Shown piece after piece: positions 8,554 through 14,500 of a stretch of DNA of 24,970 nucleotides. This stretch comes from JBBQUP01 sp038212305 (GTDB taxonomy: Bacteria > Bacteroidota > Bacteroidia > Bacteroidales > Marinilabiliaceae). The translations under genes and the position numbers were made by a program. The stretch spans positions 1 through 24,970 of the forward strand of contig JBBQUP010000053.1 in NCBI GenBank assembly GCA_038212305.1, given 5' to 3'. Below the pieces are notes generated by a model. That model ran no database searches. It was not told the origin of the DNA and saw only the letters and a list, made by a program, of their open reading frames with translations. The number at the start of each line of letters is the position of its first letter. Position 1 is the first letter of the stretch.

Positions 8554-8596
8554 AAAATATAAAACAAAGCTGCTTAAGTTTTTCAGTAGACCCTAC

Positions 8597-9205
8597 TTAG
8601 TGTTTCACTGTTAATCCCTCAATTTTTTGAAGTTTTTCGAGTATTGCATTTTGTTTGCTCAAACGAAGACTGATTGTCATTTCGCAGCTTAACTCAAATG
8701 TTTGGTTGATAACTTGTATATCGTTTTCTTTAACCAGTTTCATCACATCGTTTAACTGAAAATATCCAAACGTAACGTTATAGAGAGAATTAATAGTTTT
8801 TGCAACAATAACTGATTGATTGATAGCATCAAGTGCAGCTTGTTTGTATGCATTAATTAAACCACCCACTCCTAATTTCACCCCTCCAAAATATCTAACT
8901 ACGACGATTAAAACATTGGTTATTCCGAAGGATTTAATTTGTCCGTGAATAGGCTTCCCCGCAGTACCTGAAGGCTCTCCATCATCATTTTCCCTAAATA
9001 CATCACCATTAATACCTAATTGATAAGCATAACAATGGTGTCTTGCATCAAAGAGTCGCTTTTTGTAGTCATCCACAATGCCTTTAACGTCATCTTCGGA
9101 ATCTATCGGGTGAACAAAGGCAATAAACTTGCTTCCCTTCTCCTTATAAATCCCTTGACAAATACTCTCAACGGTTTTATATTCATCTTCAATCTCTAAC
9201 TCCAT
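8597..9205 (-). CDS. yigZ: IMPACT / YigZ family protein
   Basis: A 202-residue protein of the UPF0029/IMPACT family. The N-terminal domain carries the family signatures 'EKGSKFIAFVHPI', 'ARHHCYAYQLG', 'DDGEPSGTAGKPI' and 'NVLIVVVRYFGGVKLGVGGL'. The C-terminal part is the ferredoxin-like DUF1949-type domain ('YFQLNDVMKLVKENDIQVI'). The family may bind nucleic acid or the translation apparatus, but no activity is firmly assigned in bacteria. Its start codon overlaps the stop of the upstream oxidoreductase gene by one base (TAATG), suggesting translational coupling. The end of the 699-base inverted-repeat element lies only 3 bases beyond its stop codon. Confidence 0.92.
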   Translation of the reverse strand: MELEIEDEYKTVESICQGIYKEKGSKFIAFVHPIDSEDDVKGIVDDYKKRLFDARHHCYAYQLGINGDVFRENDDGEPSGTAGKPIHGQIKSFGITNVLIVVVRYFGGVKLGVGGLINAYKQAALDAINQSVIVAKTINSLYNVTFGYFQLNDVMKLVKENDIQVINQTFELSCEMTISLRLSKQNAILEKLQKIEGLTVKH

Positions 9206-10197
9206 TATTTACTATTGAGTGATCCATAAATAACCTCTTCAAGTATTTTACTTGTTCGTGCTGCCGTTTTCCCAGTACTGACACAATGGCTTATACCTTG
9301 AAGCTCTTCAACCACTTGCTTGATTAGATTGTATTGAATATTCTCGGGGTTTAAGTATGGAAAATGGATTTCTCCTGCGGAATTAATGAGCTCCACAGGA
9401 TCATGACTAAAGCAAGAAAACCTAATTCTTCCTTTACTTCCAATTATTTCCATCTTATCGCAAGCCGAAGCCGCATCGGTTATGAAGGACCATTGTCCAT
9501 TTAACAATACATCATTTTCAAATGCCCCCGATAAAACAACTGTATCTTCCGCTTCATAAAAATCTCCAAAATTTCGTACAAAACCTTTCACTTCTCCAAT
9601 ACCACCAAATAAATAATCTAAAAAATCGAGTTGGTGCGATCCCAAATCGTAAAACAAACCCCCGCCACCAATAGATGGATCAATTCGCCACCAAGCAGAT
9701 TGTTGATTTTTTTCAACTGATAAAGCAGGTCGCATGAATTGAATCGTAGCCATAAATGGTTTTCCAATCGTCCCTTGATCAATGAGTTCTTTAACTTTTA
9801 AAAAGCCAGGTAATGTTCTCCTGTAATAGGCTACAAATAATGCAACGCCTGTTTCCTCTGAAACACGATTCATCTCCAAGCATTGCTGAAAAGAAGCTGC
9901 CATTGGTTTCTCAACATACACAGGTTTGCCAGCTTTCATTGCCATGATAGCATAATCGCAATGCGAATCGGGTGGTGTTGCAACATAAATAGCATTCACG
10001 TCAGGGTCATTAATTAAGTCACCTGCTTTATCATACCATCTGGGCACACCGTGCCTTTGCGCATAATCAGCAGCTTTTTTGCCATTTCTACGCATCACTG
10101 CAACCAATCGACTGCCATCTACTTTATTAAATGCTGGGCCACTTTTAACCTCAGTAACATCACCACATCCAATTATTCCCCAATTTATTTGTTTCAT
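9205..10197 (-). CDS. Gfo/Idh/MocA family NAD(P)-dependent oxidoreductase
   Basis: A 330-residue oxidoreductase. The N-terminal Rossmann fold carries 'WGIIGCGDVTEV' (about residues 6-17), followed by 'DVNAIYVATPPDSHCDYA' and the hallmark 'GKPVYVEKPMA', whose lysine is catalytic in the family. The C-terminal alpha/beta domain has 'GGGLFYDLGSHQLDFLDYL', with the histidine usually involved in proton transfer. Members act on sugars, inositols or related polyols with NAD(P); the substrate cannot be read from the sequence. Length is typical. It is the upstream gene of a two-gene minus-strand unit with yigZ. Confidence 0.93.
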   Translation of the reverse strand: MKQINWGIIGCGDVTEVKSGPAFNKVDGSRLVAVMRRNGKKAADYAQRHGVPRWYDKAGDLINDPDVNAIYVATPPDSHCDYAIMAMKAGKPVYVEKPMAASFQQCLEMNRVSEETGVALFVAYYRRTLPGFLKVKELIDQGTIGKPFMATIQFMRPALSVEKNQQSAWWRIDPSIGGGGLFYDLGSHQLDFLDYLFGGIGEVKGFVRNFGDFYEAEDTVVLSGAFENDVLLNGQWSFITDAASACDKMEIIGSKGRIRFSCFSHDPVELINSAGEIHFPYLNPENIQYNLIKQVVEELQGISHCVSTGKTAARTSKILEEVIYGSLNSK

Positions 10198-10279
10198 TTT
10201 TTTTATTTAGTATCGAGATATGAGATTTAAGATGTGAGTTTAAGGTTTAGGGGTTAGTGTTTATGGTTTAAATTATCCC

Positions 10280-10311
10280 ATTAGCAAATTAGCAAATTAG
10301 CAAATTAGCAC
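10280..10311. repeat. Tandem 8-base repeat (attagcaa x4)
   Basis: Three exact copies of attagcaa (10280-10303) and one with a last-base change (10304-10311) lie upstream of the minus-strand oxidoreductase gene. The flank 10203-10270 is low-complexity 'gagatatgagatttaag'-like filler. Such tandems are common in Bacteroidota intergenic regions. Confidence 0.85.
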
Positions 10312-10360
10312 ATGTCTCTTTATAGTAAACTTGCAATGTAAAAAAATAAAAAAACAACCT

Positions 10361-10368
10361 TATCTTTA
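10361..10368 (+). promoter_or_regulatory. Candidate -7 element for the small lipoprotein gene
   Basis: TATCTTTA is one base off the Bacteroidota -7 consensus TAnnTTTG. It lies 20 bases before the ATG of the 45-residue lipoprotein. No -33 element at standard spacing is evident. Confidence 0.35.
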
Positions 10369-10388
10369 GTGTTTAAAATAACTTTCGA

Positions 10389-10526
10389 ATGAGATCATTA
10401 AAAAAATATTTCACCACTTTCTTACTTGTATTGGTTTTAATTGTTGCAAATGGTTGTGCTTCACATAGCAAATACAACAAACACAAGCCTGTACCATGTC
10501 CTTGTGAAAAAAACAACAAGCGATAA
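10389..10526 (+). CDS. Small 45-residue lipoprotein
   Basis: An ATG at 10389 opens 45 codons ending with TAA at 10524-10526. The product is a basic N-terminus, a hydrophobic stretch 'YFTTFLLVLVLIVANGC' with a lipobox cysteine at residue 23, and a short mature tail of 22 residues containing 'KPVPCPCEKNNKR'. The signal peptide and lipobox are convincing for so short an ORF, which argues that it is real. The mature tail has two closely spaced cysteines (CPC) and ends in basic residues. Function is unknown. Confidence 0.7.
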   Translation: MRSLKKYFTTFLLVLVLIVANGCASHSKYNKHKPVPCPCEKNNKR

Positions 10527-10607
10527 GTTACAAAATCTTCTGGTGTTACAAATAGAGCTATATCAAAAACCAGTTTTTTTTTAGATTTATTTTTATATTT
10601 TTAGGTT

Positions 10608-11636
10608 ATGCATGAGAATCTAATAAATATAAATCCGAAGGTTTATCATTTAGATCAACCAGAAAATAAATCAGATTTAAAACTTGACTTTATTGGGGAT
10701 ATTCATGGCTATGCCAACGAATTAGAGAACTTATTAATATCGTTAGGTTACAAGCCAACGAATGGCATTTGGATGCATCCGAATCGAAGAGCAGTTTTTG
10801 TTGGTGATTTTATTAATCGAGGGCCATTTAATCGACGAGTTATTGAAATAATACGGCCAATGGTTGAAGTGGGTTCTGGCTATGCAATTTTAGGTAATCA
10901 TGAGATAAATGCCATTTGCTATTTTACCCTTCGTAAAAGCAAAAAACCCATTCAAGCTCCTGGCCCATCGAACAAAAAATTCCTCGATAAAATTAAACGC
11001 GATTATATTAATGATTTAGAATTATTTGAGGATGTTATTAAATGGCTCAGAACGTTGCCGTTATATATTGATTTCGGCAACGTAAGAGTTGTACATGCCT
11101 ATTGGAGTAAAAATCATATTCAAACAATTAGTAAGCGTTTGAATGGCAAAACAAAACTAAGCAAATCATTTTTAAAAGAGGTTTTTGCTGGAGGAACACT
11201 TTTGAGCAAAGCTTTTATGCAAACCACTAAGGGCGTTGAATTTAGCTTTCCTCCCAATATAGTTGTTCGCGAAAATTTAAGAGTTCGAAAAATATCATAC
11301 CGTGTAAAGTGGTGGATTAACCCGCAGAATAAAACCTATGCCGAAATTCATTACGAAAGTAAAGTGGATTTGCCTGATATTGCCGTTCCTAAGCCGTACA
11401 TTCTTCCTTTTGAAATATATAAAAGTACAGAACCACCCGTTTTTATTGGTCATTATTGCATGGGAAATGGCGATATGATTCCAGCTCCAAACATTTGCTG
11501 TGTGGATGCCTGCGCAGCCAATGGTGGACACCTAGCTGCCTATCGTTGGGATGGCGAAAAAACATTATTGCATGATAAGCTTGTTTATTTTCCGCCTAAG
11601 GTCATTCAACCCAATCAATTGGCTGGAAACGCTTAA
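10608..11636 (+). CDS. Calcineurin-like metallophosphoesterase
   Basis: A 342-residue phosphoesterase with the five blocks of the PP2A/Ap4A-hydrolase (PrpE-like) type: 'DFIGDIHGYANEL' (D31, H33), 'VFVGDFINRGP' (D67), 'ILGNHEINA' (N97, H98), 'RVVHAYW', and a late 'FIGHYCMG' histidine. These would bind two metal ions and hydrolyse a phosphoester. The substrate is unknown; bis-nucleosyl tetraphosphates or phosphoproteins are the usual candidates for the subgroup. There is no signal peptide. About 70 residues around 'YRVKWWINPQNKTYAEIHYE' form an insert before the last motif. The gene stands alone, 58 bases upstream of moaC. Confidence 0.9.
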   Translation: MHENLININPKVYHLDQPENKSDLKLDFIGDIHGYANELENLLISLGYKPTNGIWMHPNRRAVFVGDFINRGPFNRRVIEIIRPMVEVGSGYAILGNHEINAICYFTLRKSKKPIQAPGPSNKKFLDKIKRDYINDLELFEDVIKWLRTLPLYIDFGNVRVVHAYWSKNHIQTISKRLNGKTKLSKSFLKEVFAGGTLLSKAFMQTTKGVEFSFPPNIVVRENLRVRKISYRVKWWINPQNKTYAEIHYESKVDLPDIAVPKPYILPFEIYKSTEPPVFIGHYCMGNGDMIPAPNICCVDACAANGGHLAAYRWDGEKTLLHDKLVYFPPKVIQPNQLAGNA

Positions 11637-11694
11637 CTATTTTATTTGATAAATACTTAAATTAGTTCCAATATTTAACTCATTTAAACTATAA

Positions 11695-12141
11695 ATGAAC
11701 CAATTATCGCATGTAAACAAATCAGGTGAAGCCCACATGGTTGATGTAGGAGATAAATCACCTTTAAAACGAACTGCAAAGGCTACTGGTTTCATTTCGC
11801 TTGAGCCAAACACACTTCTATTAATTCACGATAATCAATTAAAAAAAGGGGATGTAATAACCGTTGCCAAAATTGCTGGCATTCAAGCAGCTAAACAAAC
11901 ACCATCACTTATTCCATTGTGTCACAACTTATTAATTAATCAAATCGAAATCGATTGTCGCATTGTTGAGAAGGGAATTGAAGTTGATGCAACCGTAAAA
12001 TGCACTGGAAACACTGGCGTTGAGATGGAAGCCCTTACGGCTGTAAGCATTGCTCTACTTACCATTTACGACATGTGTAAAGCAGTAGATAAAAACATGG
12101 TGATAATGGGTGTTAAATTGCTGAGTAAGCGAAAAGAGTAG
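11695..12141 (+). CDS. moaC: Cyclic pyranopterin monophosphate synthase MoaC
   Basis: A 148-residue MoaC that converts the MoaA product to cyclic pyranopterin monophosphate in molybdenum-cofactor synthesis. Signatures are 'GEAHMVDVGDK' near the N-terminus, 'AAKQTPSLIPLCHNL' with H77, 'GVEMEALTAVSIALLTIYDMCKAVDK' with D126 and K129 (the equivalents of the catalytic Asp/Lys pair), and 'GVKLLSK' at the end. Length is slightly short of the usual 155-160 residues but no motif is missing. The MOSC-MogA fusion gene downstream belongs to the same pathway but is separated by a 2.4-kb accessory stretch. Confidence 0.96.
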   Translation: MNQLSHVNKSGEAHMVDVGDKSPLKRTAKATGFISLEPNTLLLIHDNQLKKGDVITVAKIAGIQAAKQTPSLIPLCHNLLINQIEIDCRIVEKGIEVDATVKCTGNTGVEMEALTAVSIALLTIYDMCKAVDKNMVIMGVKLLSKRKE

Positions 12142-12269
12142 TAAATGAAAGATACAATTTAAAATATTTCACATGAATTGGATTTTGATTTTGCTAAATA
12201 AAAAACGTTATCCAGTATGTTAAAAAAATTAGTATCAGCTCATAATCAAACTATTTTTTGCACAAGATG

Positions 12270-12299
12270 TAGTTTTGGTGTATTTATACACCAAAACTA
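12270..12299. promoter_or_regulatory. Perfect 13-bp palindromic operator before the ParD-like gene
   Basis: tagttttggtgta (12270-12282) and tacaccaaaacta (12287-12299) are perfect inverted copies separated by 4 bases, ending 8 bases before the antitoxin ATG. ParD/CopG antitoxins commonly autorepress through such palindromes, so this is a likely operator. A TAGTTTTG string inside it (12270-12277) also fits the -7 consensus TAnnTTTG. Confidence 0.65.
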
Positions 12300-12307
12300 T
12301 TAATATT

Positions 12308-12553
12308 ATGACTAGACAAAGTATTTCATTCACGCAGCCAAATGACGAGTGGTTAAAAACGCAAGTTGATACCAAGGAGTATTCAAGCAAAAGCGAACTG
12401 ATAAATGATTTAGTGCGCCAAGCTAGAAAGCAACAACATCAAATAGATTGGATAAGTTCTAAATTGGAACGTGTTGAAAACATTGGATTTACTAATGATA
12501 GAAAAGAGCAAATATTGTTAAAATTGAAGTCTTTACTTAATGGCAAAATATAA
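12308..12553 (+). CDS. parD: ParD-like antitoxin (ribbon-helix-helix)
   Basis: An 81-residue protein. The ATG at 12308 is preferred over the in-frame one at 12275, since the latter would place the palindromic operator inside the gene. The N-terminal 'RQSISFTQPNDEWLKTQV' followed by 'YSSKSELINDLVRQARKQ' is a ribbon-helix-helix DNA-binding domain. The remainder ('IDWISSKLERVENIGF', 'RKEQILLKLKSLLNGK') is the toxin-binding tail of ParD-type antitoxins. The last codons overlap the ParE-like pseudogene start (12540), as in active parDE operons. The antitoxin looks intact while its toxin partner is broken. Family assignment comes from pattern and context. Confidence 0.82.
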   Translation: MTRQSISFTQPNDEWLKTQVDTKEYSSKSELINDLVRQARKQQHQIDWISSKLERVENIGFTNDRKEQILLKLKSLLNGKI

Positions 12554-12836
12554 ATTAAGCAATGTAGCCAAAGAGGAACTAATTAGAATTCATTAGTAAG
12601 GAGTTAAAGAATTTGGAGTAACACAAGCTGACAAATACGTTGATTTTTTTTTTGAGTATTTTTATATTATAGCTCAACGACCATTTTCATTTGAATCCGT
12701 TGATTATATAAAAATAGGATACAGACGTTGTGTCTGTGGTTCTGACAGCATTTATTTCAAAGTAAATGCCGACCTTGTTGAGATTATGGCAATTATTGGG
12801 AGACAAGATTTGATTACTGTTTTTAAGATTAAATAA
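12540..12836 (+). pseudogene. parE: ParE-like toxin, inactivated by two adjacent stop codons
   Basis: One reading frame of 98 codons from the ATG at 12540 to TAA at 12834-12836 encodes a ParE/RelE-type toxin: 'MAKYKLSNVAKEELIRIH', then 'GVKEFGVTQADKYVDFFF', 'IIAQRPFSFESVDYIKIGYR', and the family's C-terminal 'GSDSIYFKV...VEIMAIIGRQD'. Codons 19 and 20 are TAG TAA (12594-12599), where family members have residues such as 'QY'. There is no frameshift elsewhere. Only 18 residues could be made from the first start, so the toxin should be inactive. ParE-type toxins poison gyrase or ribosome-bound mRNA. The start overlaps the antitoxin gene, the normal operon layout. Confidence 0.8.
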
Positions 12837-12884
12837 AACTCGATTATCAAGTCTTCTATCGCTGGGATTCTGTGTTTTAAACAA

Positions 12885-13079
12885 ATGTGTTTTAAGAATA
12901 ACAAAATTACGAAGATTGAGAATCTGGACTATTTAAATATTGATTGGGATGTTTGGACATCTAATCGTGATTCACTTTCAAATGGATAGATTCAAATCAT
13001 CAAGAATTATCTGGATTTAACCCAACAAGGAGCTGAAAACTACCTTAATGCAATTGAATTATTAAAAACTGAAAAGTAA
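12885..13079 (+). pseudogene. Small ORF of unknown family interrupted by a TAG codon
   Basis: From the ATG at 12885 the frame reads 'MCFKNNKITKIENLDYLNID' and then 'WDVWTSNRDSLSNG', meets TAG at 12987-12989, and continues 'IQIIKNYLDLTQQGAENY' and 'LNAIELLKTEK' to TAA at 13077-13079. The composition on both sides of the stop is protein-like and the frame does not shift, suggesting a 64-codon (or longer, 5'-truncated) gene lost by point mutation. The family is not recognised. It lies 48 bases after the ParE relic and is in the same frame. Confidence 0.45.
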
Positions 13080-13086
13080 CAGGCAG

Positions 13087-13179
13087 TCACAAAAAAAATG
13101 GTAAGTGTTTGATTTCGTACTCGCGCAAACTTTTGCTAAATTCGACAGGATATTGCCCCGTATTGGCATAAATCAATAC
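13087..13179 (-). pseudogene. Possible C-terminal coding fragment, unknown family
   Basis: On the minus strand, 30 codons between stops read 'VLIYANTGQYPVEF' and 'SKSLREYEIKHLPFFL' and end in TGA (13089-13087). The composition looks like a genuine protein C-terminus, but there is no start codon and no upstream part. It may be the leftover 3' end of a lost gene. The identity is unknown and chance cannot be excluded. Confidence 0.25.
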
Positions 13180-13187
13180 TTAATTAA

Positions 13188-13382
13188 ATGTATCCATACC
13201 ACAATAAAATAAAGCAACGCATTAAAAAAAATGAGCTTATCAACTATGAATATGTTGATAACTACAAAGGGATTACTCCCTGCTTACTCTTGTATTTTTC
13301 AACAGAACCAATGATTAAACCCATTAGGGAACATCGATTTGAGGAATATGAAAAGATTTTTGCTGAAATTGTCAAAAGATGA
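13188..13382 (+). CDS. Small conserved-looking hypothetical protein
   Basis: A 64-residue ORF beginning 'MYPYHNKIKQRIKKNEL' with a core 'YEYVDNYKGITPCLLLYF' and a C-terminal 'KPIREHRFEEYEKIFAEI'. I recall very similar short proteins ('PYHNKIKQRI...LLLYF...PIR.HRF.EYE') from other Bacteroidota, which supports a real gene, but I cannot name a function. It has no signal peptide or membrane segment, and is basic at the start. It lies in the accessory stretch between two molybdenum-cofactor genes, surrounded by broken genes. Confidence 0.6.
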   Translation: MYPYHNKIKQRIKKNELINYEYVDNYKGITPCLLLYFSTEPMIKPIREHRFEEYEKIFAEIVKR

Positions 13383-13513
13383 AAAGGCGTGACAAATTCA
13401 ACATCAGTACTTCACTGGAAATAATGACTTGTTATATATAGCTAATTGATTAATAATCAGCAATACTGAGAAACAATAAATAGGTCTTAGACCTTACCTT
13501 AATATAAACTAAC

Positions 13514-13972
13514 ATGATCTACCGACTCATCCTATTTTTGCTTATTAATTTTGGAGCACTTGCTATTGGCGGTTCTTTCACTGGCAAAGGTGTTCCATCT
13601 GAATGGTATGAAAGTTTAGTAAAAGCCCCCTGGACTCCACCTGGCTGGGTATTCGGCTTTGCATGGACAACCATTATGATTTGCTTTAGTATTTACATGG
13701 CTTATTTATGGCCCATTATTGGCAACAAAAATCTCCTGATTGCTTTATTTGCCATTCAATGGATTTTGAATGTTAGTTGGAACCCAGCTTTCTTTTATTA
13801 TCACAATATTTTAGCGGGACTCTTTCTAATAATTGGACTGACAGTGCTTGTCGGGCTCTTTCTATTCTTGTATTGGCCGGAGTTAAAACTAAAATCCATG
13901 CTCATTCTCCCCTATCTAGTTTGGTTAATGATTGCCACATCGTTGAATGGATACATATTATTAAAAAACTGA
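13514..13972 (+). CDS. tspO: TspO/MBR family membrane protein
   Basis: A 152-residue integral membrane protein with five hydrophobic segments and the tryptophan/proline-rich family pattern: 'FGALAIGGSFTGKGVPSEWY', 'LVKAPWTPPGWVFGFAWTT', 'FAIQWILNVSWNPAFFYYHN', then 'LLFLYWPELKLKSMLILPYL' and 'VWLMIATSLNGYILLKN'. TspO proteins bind porphyrins and related ligands and are linked to stress or light responses; the specific role here is unknown. Length is normal. The Fic-derived remnant ORF begins immediately after its stop codon. Confidence 0.93.
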   Translation: MIYRLILFLLINFGALAIGGSFTGKGVPSEWYESLVKAPWTPPGWVFGFAWTTIMICFSIYMAYLWPIIGNKNLLIALFAIQWILNVSWNPAFFYYHNILAGLFLIIGLTVLVGLFLFLYWPELKLKSMLILPYLVWLMIATSLNGYILLKN

Positions 13973-13973
13973 T

Positions 13974-14363
13974 TTGGAATTACTCCTTAAATCTAATCCT
14001 TGTCATACGCAAACAACAAAAGTCCAGCATAGTGATGGAGAGCTAACCGAATGGTTAGTTTGGTTTCTGAATTGTTTATTTCGGTCTTTGAAAACAACCG
14101 AAGAGACTATGCAAAAGGTTCTGTATAAATCTGAGTTTTGGGATAATCATAAAGAATCAGTTTTTAATAGTCGACAAAGGTTAATGCTAAATAAACTATT
14201 TGATGGTTTTGATGGTAAACTAAAATCCTCGAAATGGGCAAAAATTGCAAAATGCTCCCCTGACACTGCATTAAGAGACATAAAAGATTTAATTGAAAAA
14301 GGTATTTTGAAGCAAGAAGAATCAGGAGGGCGAAGTACAAACTATGAATTAGTTATGAAATAA
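13974..14363 (+). pseudogene. C-terminal remnant of a Fic family protein
   Basis: A 129-codon frame whose last ~110 residues match the C-terminal part of Fic (AMP-transferase) proteins: 'LTEWLVWFLNCLFRSLKTTE', then a winged-helix segment 'FNSRQRLMLNKLFDGFDGKL', 'SKWAKIAKCSPDTALRDIKD', 'LIEKGILKQEESGGRSTNYE'. The catalytic HPFxxGNGR motif and all sequence before it are missing, and the first ~18 codons look unrelated. It begins 1 base after the tspO stop, so the 5' two-thirds of the gene was evidently lost. The remaining helix-turn-helix could still fold and bind DNA, but a pseudogene is the simpler reading. Confidence 0.75.
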
Positions 14364-14500
14364 TGGAATTTACTAGCTCCAACACGCCCTGTAAAAAATG
14401 GAAGCCAACGGCTGCATTGTCAAATTTTAACAAACGTAAAACGTGCAGAATTCGAAAAAAATAATAACGAAGATATCACTACGTAAAAAACACCAAGCAT

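Larger units (their letters stand above)
7895..8593. mobile_element. Transposase-less element bounded by 15-base terminal inverted repeats
   Basis: GGGTCTGCTGAAAAA at 7895-7909 and TTTTTCAGTAGACCC at 8579-8593 are inverted copies with 14 of 15 bases matching. The 699 bases between hold no transposase ORF. A perfect subterminal inverted pair, atggctctat (7950-7959) and atagagccat (8323-8332), adds to the symmetry. This is the layout of an IS deletion derivative or MITE-like relic. No obvious target duplication is seen in the flanks. The right end abuts the stop codon of the yigZ-like gene (8597-8599). The family is not identified. Confidence 0.5.
7831..8596. other. 766-base gap without genes, rich in nested inverted repeats
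   Basis: No credible ORF is found on either strand. The left edge has short degenerate direct repeats of the 'cagttgacagttaacagtt' type that are common as filler in Bacteroidota. The remainder is the inverted-repeat-bounded segment 7895-8593 with the hairpins listed separately. Confidence 0.7.

Noticed and set aside
10280..10311. Tandem 8-base repeat as a possible CRISPR or origin iteron
   Set aside because: The units are directly adjacent with no spacers, only four copies, and there are no cas or replication genes nearby; it is typical low-complexity filler.
12275..12307. Earlier in-frame start of the ParD-like antitoxin
   Set aside because: It would lie inside the palindromic operator; the ATG at 12308 gives the usual antitoxin N-terminus.
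12594..12599. Programmed read-through or stop-codon recoding in the ParE-like gene
   Set aside because: Two consecutive different stop codons make read-through very unlikely, and no recoding element was seen; decay is simpler.
13777..14046. 89-codon ORF overlapping the end of tspO
   Set aside because: It is out of frame with tspO and shows no protein-like pattern.
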